From NCBI GenBank assembly GCA_003140115.1, contig PLIQ01000066.1:1-12998 (forward strand): a stretch of 12,998 nucleotides of DNA, given 5' to 3'. Origin of the DNA: Actinomycetota bacterium. Its GTDB lineage: Bacteria > Actinomycetota > Actinomycetes > Streptosporangiales > Streptosporangiaceae. Numbering within the stretch: position 1 is the first letter of the stretch; every line of letters starts with the position of its first letter. Below, in pieces: positions 1 to 5,486 of this stretch. Under the pieces are notes generated by a model that made no database searches, was not told where the DNA came from, and worked only from the letters and a program-made list of their open reading frames with translations. The position numbers and the translations under genes are program-made.

Positions 1-1
1 A

Positions 2-415
2 TCTGTCGACTACGACATACCTCTGAACGGCCAGGGCATCGCGCTGCTGCCTTCGGTGTTCGTGGGCCAGCTCCCGAGCCTGCACCAGGTTCCGGGCGAC
101 CCGACGGCGATGCCGTGGCTGGTCCTGCCGCCGACTGGCAATCGGATGGAGCAGCGCCAGCTGTGGGGTGACCCGCGGCCCCGCGGCGCGGCGCTGGCCG
201 CGCTGGTGGGCCGGAACCGGGCCGCGGCGCTGCGCACCATCGCCGGGGGATGCTCGACCACCGAGCTCGCTGACCGGGTGGGCATCTCGCTCGCGGCGGC
301 CAGCCAGCACGCGTCGGTGCTGCGGGAGGCGGGGCTCATCACCACGCACCGGCAGGGCAGCGCGGTACTGCACGTCCTCACGCCGCTCGGTGTCGAACTG
401 CTGCGGGCCGGATAG
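2..415 (+). CDS. ArsR-type winged-helix transcriptional regulator, C-terminal part (5' end outside the window)
   Basis: Reading frame 2 is open from the left edge to the TAG at 413-415, giving the last 137 residues of a longer protein. The first visible residues (DIPLNGQGIALLPSVFVG) and a following PWLVLPPT stretch match the linker seen in actinobacterial ArsR-like regulators with an N-terminal DUF5937-type domain. The C-terminal part is a winged helix: helices around ALAALVGRNRAAALRTI, a turn and recognition helix at STTELADRVGISLAAASQHASVLREAGLI, and a wing ending SAVLHVLTPLG. The protein should be a DNA-binding repressor or activator; its effector is unknown and no metal-binding Cys pair is visible. 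A GTG at 56 lies in frame, but the frame continues upstream with family-like sequence, so the true start is outside. It converges on the MFS gene. The family call is good; the DUF5937 assignment is from memory of the family. Confidence 0.8.
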   Translation, partial: SVDYDIPLNGQGIALLPSVFVGQLPSLHQVPGDPTAMPWLVLPPTGNRMEQRQLWGDPRPRGAALAALVGRNRAAALRTIAGGCSTTELADRVGISLAAASQHASVLREAGLITTHRQGSAVLHVLTPLGVELLRAG

Positions 416-450
416 CCATCGGGCCTGGCCCCCGTACGGGCCGGTCCGGT

Positions 451-485
451 GGGCTGGCCATGGTCGGCCGGACCATGGCCAGCTC
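451..485. terminator. Long perfect hairpin between convergent genes, probable bidirectional terminator
   Basis: GCTGGCCATGGTC (453-465) is followed by a 5-base loop, GGCCG, and its exact complement GACCATGGCCAGC (471-483). That gives 13 Watson-Crick pairs, extended by G-T at 452/484 and G-C at 451/485. It lies 38 bases after the regulator stop and about 75 bases beyond the end of the opposing MFS gene. It has no T tract on either side, so it would be an actinobacterial-type structure-only terminator. A binding site for a dimeric regulator is the alternative. Confidence 0.65.
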
Positions 486-560
486 GGGACCACCGGCTGT
501 GGTTTCCAGCCCCAGGATCACCAGCGGAGCGCACCGGTCGCAAACCCTTTCAGCTGTGGC

Positions 561-1826
561 TTAAACCCGGCCGCCGCTGGGCGATGGCGCTGCTAGTTCC
601 GGTTCCGGGACAGTCGCGGGCATCCGCGGCACGATCAGGCGGGTCAGCGCGGCCGCGCCCAGCGTGACCAGGCCGGCCACGATGGCCAGGCCGGCCAGAT
701 GGACCGTCTGGGCCAGGAAGGGCCCGGCCACGGCGCCGATCAGGCTGACCGCGGCCTCACCGGTCAGGAAGACGGCGCTGATCCGGCCGAGGACCGCGTT
801 GGGGATGACCCGCTGCAGGGCGGTCTGCGGGATGACCTCGGACATCGAGCCGAACGTGCCGATGGCGACCGCGGCGGGCACCGCGGTGGCGAGCGAGGTC
901 GAGGTGAACAGGCCGAACTGGCCGATGGCGGTGGCGGTCAGGCAGGCGGTCAGCAGGATGCGCGGCTGGACCCGGTCCAGCAGCGCCCGCAGGAGCGGGG
1001 CCGCGAGCAGGAAGCCCACGCCGAGGGCGGACAGCAGGAATCCGGTGTGCTCGCTGCCGCCCAGCCGCCGGACCCCGAGCGGGATGAGCATGGCGCTGAG
1101 CGACGCGTTCGCGGCCAGGAAGATGACCGTGACCAGCAGCAGCGCCCGCGCCATCGGCTGGCCGCGCAACACCCGCCCGCCCTCGGCCAGGTCGCGGAAC
1201 GCCCCGCCGATCGTAGTCTTCTGGTGCGCCGTGGTCTTCCGGTCCGCTCGCTTCCCGGCTGGCCGACTGGTCAGGGCGCTGGCAGCGGCGGATACCAGGT
1301 AGCTGAGGGCATCGACGCAGATCAGCCATCTGACGCCGAAGGCGGTCAGGAGGATGCCGCCGAGCGGGCCGCCGATCAGCCGCACGGCACCGTCGGCCAG
1401 GGCGTTGAGCGAGTTGGCACTGCTCAGCAGCGTCCCGGTGCCCACAATGGCCGGCGTGCGAGCTTGCCAGGCCGGGACGTACAGCACGCCGCCGCTGCTC
1501 TCGGCGATCAGGGCGGCATAGAGTACCCAGTACCGGCTGGGTGAGGTGCCGAGGAGCATCACGGCCACGGCGCCCGCGCGGAACAGGCTGGTCGCGATCA
1601 TCAGGCGGCGCCGGTCCCACCGGTCGCTGGCCACGCCAGCCACCGGGCCGAGGACCAGGAACGGCAGGTACTGCGCGGCGAGCGTGAGCCCAGTGTCGCG
1701 CAGCGAGCCGGTAACCAGGAGGACATGGGCAGGTATGGCCAGGACCAGCAGCCACGTGCCGAGGGCACTGATCACGCCGCCGCCCCACACCAGCCGGAAA
1801 TCCCGTATTCGCAGGGCCTGGAACAT
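561..1826 (-). CDS. MFS transporter (multidrug / EntS-type exporter)
   Basis: The gene encodes a 421-residue, very hydrophobic protein of the usual length for a 12-helix major facilitator. The N-terminus, with RDFRLVWGGG just before the first helix, is typical of the MFS_3 / enterobactin-exporter EntS-like group. The family's loop 2-3 motif A is visible as GPVAGVASDRWDRRRL (residues 60-75). A basic central loop with several K and R residues, around 190-210, separates the two six-helix halves. It should sit in the cytoplasmic membrane and export a small molecule by proton antiport; the substrate cannot be read from sequence. The ATG at 1826 lacks a strong Shine-Dalgarno (only CGGCGGCGATC upstream) but opens directly on the conserved N-terminus. 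The stop is TAA at 561-563. It is divergent from the XRE regulator, which is its probable controller. Confidence 0.9.
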   Translation of the reverse strand: MFQALRIRDFRLVWGGGVISALGTWLLVLAIPAHVLLVTGSLRDTGLTLAAQYLPFLVLGPVAGVASDRWDRRRLMIATSLFRAGAVAVMLLGTSPSRYWVLYAALIAESSGGVLYVPAWQARTPAIVGTGTLLSSANSLNALADGAVRLIGGPLGGILLTAFGVRWLICVDALSYLVSAAASALTSRPAGKRADRKTTAHQKTTIGGAFRDLAEGGRVLRGQPMARALLLVTVIFLAANASLSAMLIPLGVRRLGGSEHTGFLLSALGVGFLLAAPLLRALLDRVQPRILLTACLTATAIGQFGLFTSTSLATAVPAAVAIGTFGSMSEVIPQTALQRVIPNAVLGRISAVFLTGEAAVSLIGAVAGPFLAQTVHLAGLAIVAGLVTLGAAALTRLIVPRMPATVPEPELAAPSPSGGRV

Positions 1827-1851
1827 GATCGCCGCCGTCCGGTCTGAGCGT

Positions 1852-1897
1852 TTAGTATTCTGTCAGAATAGTTTTCCTAGTTAGTGTTCTGTCAAGA
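1852..1897. promoter_or_regulatory. Shared operator/promoter between the XRE regulator and the MFS gene
   Basis: TTAGTATTCTGTCA (1852-1865) and TTAGTGTTCTGTCA (1881-1894) are direct copies with one mismatch, 29 bp apart. The first copy forms a perfect 15-bp palindrome, TATTCTGTCAGAATA (1856-1870); the second is only partly palindromic. On the minus strand TTGACA (1895-1890) is a perfect -35 hexamer inside the second copy, and TATTCT (1870-1865) is a fair -10 inside the palindrome. The 19-bp spacing is long. A protein bound to both copies would cover the exporter promoter and block the approach to the regulator gene. This is inferred; binding by the adjacent XRE protein is the simplest reading. 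Confidence 0.6.
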
Positions 1898-1907
1898 CGG
1901 GAGGGGC

Positions 1908-2378
1908 GTGGAGGATTCAGCGATCGGTCGCCAGTTGCGGGCCCGGCGGACCGCGACCGGCCGGACCGTGGCCTCCGTGGCCGCCGACGCGGGGCTGTCG
2001 GTTCCCTATATCGCCAACCTGGAGAACGGCCGGGGCAACCCGACGACCGCCGCCCTGCGCAGGCTGGCCGAGGCCCTGGACCTGCGGCTGGTAGTCACGC
2101 TCGCCCCGGACGAGGCGACCGGGCAGCCGGGCGCGCCCATGCCCGCCGCGCCGGCGATGCCCGCCTCGCTGGTCCGGCTGGGCCGGACCACCCGGTTCCG
2201 GCGTTCGGTCACGGCCATGGCCACGGCCCTCGGCCGGGACGCCGATGACCTGTCGGCGGAACTGGTGGCCGCGCTAGCCATGCTCGCGCAGGCGATGGGC
2301 CGGGAACTCGCCGAGGCAGACTGGTGGCGCCTGCTAGACGCCCTGCTGCTGATCGCCGCACACCCGTCAGGGTCCTGA
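1908..2378 (+). CDS. XRE-family helix-turn-helix regulator
   Basis: The gene encodes 156 residues. The N-terminal region (about 6-62) is a clear Cro/C1-type HTH: IGRQLRARRTATG, then TVASVAADAGLSVPYIANLENGRGNPTTAALRRLAEALDL. The recognition helix lies around SVPYIANLENG. The C-terminal half (about 85-156) is helical, Ala- and Leu-rich and probably a dimerisation or ligand region I do not recognise. I chose GTG 1908 because GGGAGG (1899-1904) lies just upstream; an earlier GTG at 1884 would add eight unconserved residues and has no such site. Divergence from the exporter and the intervening palindrome make it the likely local, self-controlling repressor. XRE regulators next to single MFS genes are common in actinobacteria. 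The effector is unknown. Confidence 0.85.
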   Translation: MEDSAIGRQLRARRTATGRTVASVAADAGLSVPYIANLENGRGNPTTAALRRLAEALDLRLVVTLAPDEATGQPGAPMPAAPAMPASLVRLGRTTRFRRSVTAMATALGRDADDLSAELVAALAMLAQAMGRELAEADWWRLLDALLLIAAHPSGS

Positions 2379-2393
2379 GCGAGCTTTGCTCAG
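2375..2393. terminator. Short hairpin at the 3' end of the XRE gene
   Basis: CTGAGC (2375-2380), a 7-base loop and GCTCAG (2388-2393) form a 6-bp stem that includes the XRE stop codon. It lies between convergent genes and could end both transcripts. The stem is short and lacks a T tract, so this is a weak call. Confidence 0.3.
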
Positions 2394-2998
2394 CGGCCGG
2401 GCGCTGCGGCGGACATCGTCAGGGGATTTGCCACTGCTGGTTGGCGCCGCCGTTGCAGGTATAGATGTCCAGCTGGCGGCCGGGGACTGGTGCTGAACCG
2501 GGGGTCGTCGAGGCATTTGCCGGATATCGGGTTGACCAGTGTCCCGGCGACGGTGGCCTGCCATTGCTGGTTGGCGCCGCCGGTGCAGGTCCAGAGTTCG
2601 ACGGGGGCGTGGTTGGTTTTCTCGTCGCGGTAGATGTCCAGGCACTTGCCGTTGACTTGCAGGGTGCCTGAGGTGGTGACGGTCCAGTCCTGGCCGGGGC
2701 TGCCGTCGCAGGTGGCCAGGGTGATGGGGGTGTCGTTGGCGGCAGAGTCGTAACGGTCGGTGACGCAGAGGGCGGGGCGGTATCCCGACACGATCGGCCC
2801 CGAGACCGGCCCGGCCGTGCTGATCACCGACACCGTGTCACTGTTGTTGTTGGTCACGTAGATGGTCCCGGCGGCGGGGTCCGCCGCTACCTGGCCCGGG
2901 CCGTCGCCGACGGGGATGGTGGCGGTCACGGTGTAGCCGCCTGCCGCCGAGGCGGGCACCGCGCCGGCCGCCAGTGACAGCGCGGCCGCCGCGACCAC
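2390..2998 (-). CDS. Secreted ricin-B (beta-trefoil) lectin with a YVTN remnant, copy A; frameshifted
   Basis: The open frame has 202 residues. It begins with an Ala-rich hydrophobic export signal ending PASAAGG (about residue 20). A single YVTN beta-propeller blade remnant follows (about 24-60, with GTIYVTNNNSDTVSVIS), then a ricin-type lectin domain from about 65 with QDW (103-105) and QQW (144-146). After CLDDP the frame becomes nonsense. Shifting by one base near 2474-2486 restores QLDIYTCNGGANQQWQIP and a TGA at 2421-2419, which is the missing third trefoil repeat. The 5' end is also odd: GTG 2998 gives a signal peptide without an N-terminal charge, while the arginine-rich n-region lies upstream in frame but has no start codon. 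ATG 3048 is out of frame with it. A carbohydrate-binding exported protein is the ancestral role. As it stands this is probably a decaying gene, unless the two shifts are sequence errors. Confidence 0.55.
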   Translation of the reverse strand: MVAAAALSLAAGAVPASAAGGYTVTATIPVGDGPGQVAADPAAGTIYVTNNNSDTVSVISTAGPVSGPIVSGYRPALCVTDRYDSAANDTPITLATCDGSPGQDWTVTTSGTLQVNGKCLDIYRDEKTNHAPVELWTCTGGANQQWQATVAGTLVNPISGKCLDDPRFSTSPRPPAGHLYLQRRRQPAVANPLTMSAAAPGR

Positions 2999-3192
2999 GG
3001 CGGCGGCGGCACGCCAGCGGGCTGAGGGCCTGCCGCGATGTCCGGCATCGGCGTGACGGTCTCGTCGTACGTGCAGGACGTGCCCCCTGGCTGCGTCCCC
3101 GTGCGGTGGTCCCGGGGGTCAGCCGGCCGAGAGGCCCCGGCACCCCGGCCACGCAATATCGCTAAGAGTAACCGACGATTACAATTTGTATA
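2395..3192 (-). repeat. Direct repeat, lectin locus copy A (long form)
   Basis: The segment matches 4638-5068 in two blocks: the lectin coding part (about 2400-2757) and the 5' flank (about 3115-3192). Identity is high; one 63-residue stretch of the encoded lectin (from ANDTPITLATC to NQQWQAT) is identical in both copies. The roughly 360 bp between the blocks encode the signal peptide and YVTN remnant and are absent from copy B. Both copies have the same orientation and flank the glycosyltransferase. Confidence 0.85.
3144..3192 (-). promoter_or_regulatory. Conserved 49-bp upstream element of lectin copy A
   Basis: The segment matches 5020-5068 with three mismatches. It is AT-richer than its surroundings. 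It contains a perfect TACAATTTGTA palindrome (3180-3190) and, read on the minus strand, TTGTAA followed 18 bp later by GATATT, a weak -35/-10 pair. A run GGTTACTCTTAGCGATAT is identical in both copies. It is probably the promoter and operator of the lectin gene. No other gene is visible in the roughly 300 bases between the lectin start and the glycosyltransferase end. Confidence 0.45.
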
Positions 3193-3296
3193 CGGCGAGG
3201 CCAGGAGGCCTTGCTGACCCGCGCGCCGCTGGTTCCGGTGCGGAGGGTCAACACGCCGCGGGCTGAGGAGTTGATCGAGGGGCGGGCTGCCGGGCT

Positions 3297-4511
3297 TCAG
3301 CGCGGGCTGGGTGCGGCGGTGCTCTGGGTCGGCTGGGTGGCTGCGACGGGTGGCGGGGGGCTGGTCAGGGCGTGGTGGATGTCGGTGGCTCGCCGGGCCC
3401 AGGTGTGCTCGGCGGCGAAAGCCTGGCAGCGGGCGGCCAGGTGCGGGGTCCTGGGCTGGGTGAGCAGGTGGTCGACTTGGTCGGCGAACGATGCTGGGCC
3501 GGTGATGTGGATCAGGTCGGTGCCTAGTGCGCGTAGGGCGGGCAGGTCGGTGGCGGCGACCGGCCGTCCGGCGGCCAGGTATTCCAGGGCTTTGAGGGGG
3601 AAGCTGCCGCGGTTGAACGGGCTGGGGGTGTAGGGCACCAGGCCGACGTCCATCAGCCGCAGGTAGCCCGGGAGGGCGGCGGCGGGCTGCTGGCCGGCCC
3701 AGTGCACGTTGGGCCGGTCCGCCAGAGCGGCGAAGCGCCGCTGGTCGCAGCCGGGGTCTTTAGGGCCGACCAGGAGCAGGGAGCGGCCGCGGGCGGCGAT
3801 CGCCTCCAGCAGCGCCAGGTCGGTGCGGGCGTTGAGCCGCCCGATGAACCCGGCCACTGGCGGGGGCAGGCGGACGCCGGGGGGCAGCGGGGCGCGGTCG
3901 GTTCCGGCGTAGGCGGCGGCGTCGGTGCCGAAGGGGATGAGCAGCGGGTTGCGGCCGCGGCTGCGCCACATGGCGGCCACCACGGGGTTGGCCGCGATCA
4001 GCAGGTCAGCGGCAGCGGCGACCTGGCGTTCGCGGCGGGCCAGCATGGCGGCGTTCAGCCCGAACAAGGCGGCGCCCGCGACGAAGTCGTCTTTGGCCCA
4101 GTAGGCGCGCACCCGTTCCCCGCAGGCCCCGGACACCGGGAACTGCGGCCAGCTCGACAGCACCGCGCTGACCTGCCCGCCCAGCCGGGCGGCGGCCCAG
4201 CGCAGGTCACGCCGGATCAGCGCGGCCGTCGCGGCGGCCACCGCGGGACGGGCGGGGAAAGGCGGCGCCACGGGGACGAGCCGGGCCAGGCCCGGGCCCT
4301 CCTGCCGCAACCGCACGCCCGCGCGCCGCGGGCCCCGCACCGCTGGGTGTCGGAATGAGGGCGGGTCCACGTAGAGCACCGGGGCCAGCTTCGACAGGTG
4401 CTGGACCAGGTGCCAGTCACTCATCCGGATACCGTCATAGGCGGCCACCGCGCACACCACGATCAGCCCGTCCCAGCCCCGCCCGGCACGGAGCGCTGGC
4501 CCGACTGGCAT
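3297..4511 (-). CDS. GT4-like (TuaH-type) glycosyltransferase
   Basis: The protein has 404 residues with the GT-B two-domain layout. The N-terminal Rossmann half contains DWHLVQHLSKLAPVLYVDPP (32-51), characteristic of TuaH-like teichuronic/exopolysaccharide glycosyltransferases. The C-terminal half has GFIGRLNARTDLALLEAI (221-238) and the nucleotide-sugar-binding segment FPLKALEYLAAGRPVAATDLP (304-324), in which E310 is the usual sugar-nucleotide contact. It should transfer a sugar from an NDP-sugar in the cytoplasm to a cell-surface or secondary-metabolite acceptor. Donor and acceptor are unknown. The ATG at 4511 is well supported by GGAGG (4523-4519) with a 7-base spacer. The last 25 or so residues are a Pro/Thr/Ala-rich tail. 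The gene stands alone between two direct lectin repeats, without other polysaccharide genes in view. Confidence 0.85.
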   Translation of the reverse strand: MPVGPALRAGRGWDGLIVVCAVAAYDGIRMSDWHLVQHLSKLAPVLYVDPPSFRHPAVRGPRRAGVRLRQEGPGLARLVPVAPPFPARPAVAAATAALIRRDLRWAAARLGGQVSAVLSSWPQFPVSGACGERVRAYWAKDDFVAGAALFGLNAAMLARRERQVAAAADLLIAANPVVAAMWRSRGRNPLLIPFGTDAAAYAGTDRAPLPPGVRLPPPVAGFIGRLNARTDLALLEAIAARGRSLLLVGPKDPGCDQRRFAALADRPNVHWAGQQPAAALPGYLRLMDVGLVPYTPSPFNRGSFPLKALEYLAAGRPVAATDLPALRALGTDLIHITGPASFADQVDHLLTQPRTPHLAARCQAFAAEHTWARRATDIHHALTSPPPPVAATQPTQSTAAPSPR

Positions 4512-4560
4512 CCGGTGGCCTCCAGGTTGTGATTCCCGCCGCCGCGCACACGCGACTACT

Positions 4561-5028
4561 TTAGGTGGTAGGTAAGTTACTACGCGGAGTTAATGCTGGC
4601 GGGCAGACGCGAGCTGGCGCTTCACCAGAGGCTGCAGGCCGAGCGGCGCTGCGGTATGGTCGGGGGATTTTCCATTGCTGGTTGGCGCTGCCGTCGCAGG
4701 TGTAGATCTCTAGCTGGGTGCTGGAGGTGGTGAGCTTGGGGTCATCGAGGCATTTGCGGGAGACCGGGTTGACCAGCGGCCCGGCGCCGGTGGCCTGCCA
4801 TTGCTGGTTGGCGCCGCCGGTGCAGGTCCAGAGCTCGACGGGGGCATGGTTGGTCTTCTCGTCACGGTAGATGTCCAGGCATTTGCCGTTGACCTGCAAG
4901 GTCCCTGAGGTGGTGACGGTCCAGTCCTGGCCGGGGCTGCCGTCGCAGGTGGCGAGGGTGATGGGAGTGTCGTTGGCGGTCGAATCGCCGCGAGTCAGCC
5001 GGCAGAGAAGCCTGGCCGTCCCGGCCAC
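4561..5028 (-). pseudogene. Ricin-B lectin copy B, internally deleted and read through
   Basis: A 155-codon frame from GTG 5028 encodes MAGTARLLCRLTRGDS joined directly to the lectin domain (ANDTPITLATC onward). QDW and two QQW motifs are present, so all three trefoil repeats are represented, although the first has lost its N-terminal portion. Compared with copy A, about 360 bp are missing, which removes the signal peptide and the YVTN blade. The resulting protein would not be exported. After the natural end, IP, the TGA of copy A has become CGA, so translation runs on for some 30 unrelated residues to TAA 4563-4561. No Shine-Dalgarno precedes the GTG. The third repeat that is frameshifted in copy A (LTTSSTQLEIYTCDGSANQQW) is intact here, so the two copies carry different lesions. 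A small cytoplasmic sugar-binding protein cannot be excluded, but decay is more likely. Confidence 0.55.
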
Positions 5029-5068
5029 GCGATATCGCTAAGAGTAACCGATGATTACGATTTGTATA
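4638..5068 (-). repeat. Direct repeat, lectin locus copy B (short form)
   Basis: This is the partner of 2395-3192. The coding block (about 4645-4988) and 5' block (about 5000-5068) are fused by an internal deletion of roughly 360 bp. The near-identity of DNA over the shared lectin part points to a recent duplication. Recombination between the two copies would delete the glycosyltransferase. Confidence 0.85.
5020..5068 (-). promoter_or_regulatory. Conserved 49-bp upstream element of lectin copy B
   Basis: This is the second copy of the element at 3144-3192, with three mismatches. One of them breaks the palindrome (TACGATTTGTA here). It runs into the first codons of the remnant and ends before the PadR regulatory region at 5109. 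Confidence 0.4.
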
Positions 5069-5108
5069 TAACGGGTGCCCGGTTTGCGTGGGCGACAAGC
5101 CCGACGCG

Positions 5109-5156
5109 CGTAGCAGAGGAGGGGTGCTACGTCTTGCGTAGCTACGTGTGGCGTAG
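5109..5156. promoter_or_regulatory. Cluster of CGTAG/CTACG half-sites upstream of the PadR gene
   Basis: Five half-sites lie in 48 bp: CGTAG 5109, CTACG 5127, CGTAG 5137, CTACG 5142 and CGTAG 5152. CGTAGCA (5109-5115) and TGCTACG (5125-5131) form a 7-bp inverted repeat, and CGTAGCTACG (5137-5146) is a perfect 10-bp palindrome. A weak promoter, TTGCGT (5135-5140) and TAGAAA (5157-5162), would start transcription near the ATG at 5169. The cluster is placed as an operator for self-regulation by the downstream PadR protein; that is inference. Confidence 0.5.
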
Positions 5157-5168
5157 TAGAAAGAGTTT

Positions 5169-5486
5169 ATGGCACCGAGCGGGCTCCGCAAGGCAAACGA
5201 TCCGCCGCTGCTCATCCTGGTCAGCCTGGCTGACGGGCCGAAGCACGGGCACGCGCTGGCCAAGGACATCGAGGACTTCGCCGGGGTAAAGCTAGGCCCG
5301 GGCGCGCTGTACGGGGCGATCACCCGGCTGGTGGAGCGCGGGCTGATCGAGCCGCTGGGCAGTGACGACCGGCGCCGACCGTACCAGATCACGCCGCCGG
5401 GCTCGGCCGCGCTCGCCGGTGCGCTGGCGGACATGCGGCGAGTGACCAGGGCGGGGCTGGCCCGGCTCGGGCTGGACCCGGCATGA
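5169..5486 (+). CDS. PadR-family transcriptional regulator (short form)
   Basis: The gene encodes 105 residues, essentially a single PadR winged-helix domain: PPLLILVSLADGPKHGHALAKDIEDFAG (12-39), the recognition region LGPGALYGAITRLVERGLIEPL (42-63), and the wing DDRRRPYQITPPG (66-78). The long C-terminal dimerisation domain of larger PadR proteins is missing, so it belongs to the short subfamily that dimerises through its last helix (80-105). It should repress its own operon in response to an unknown small molecule. AAAGAG near the ATG is a poor ribosome site, and the promoter position suggests a very short or absent leader. Its stop overlaps the next gene's start (ATGA, 5483-5486), so the two are co-translated. 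Confidence 0.88.
   Translation: MAPSGLRKANDPPLLILVSLADGPKHGHALAKDIEDFAGVKLGPGALYGAITRLVERGLIEPLGSDDRRRPYQITPPGSAALAGALADMRRVTRAGLARLGLDPA

Noticed and set aside
1884..1907. Earlier GTG start (1884) for the XRE regulator
   Set aside because: It overlaps the second operator copy and lacks a ribosome site, whereas GTG 1908 follows GGGAGG and opens directly into the HTH domain.
3153..3296. Possible small gene between lectin copy A and the glycosyltransferase (frame starting near 3211)
   Set aside because: The frame runs on antisense into the glycosyltransferase and has no ribosome site or recognisable product.
2395..5068. Composite transposon or integron-like cassette carrying the glycosyltransferase
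   Set aside because: The flanking repeats encode a lectin. I see no transposase, terminal inverted repeats, target-site duplication or integrase, so ordinary duplication is the simpler reading.
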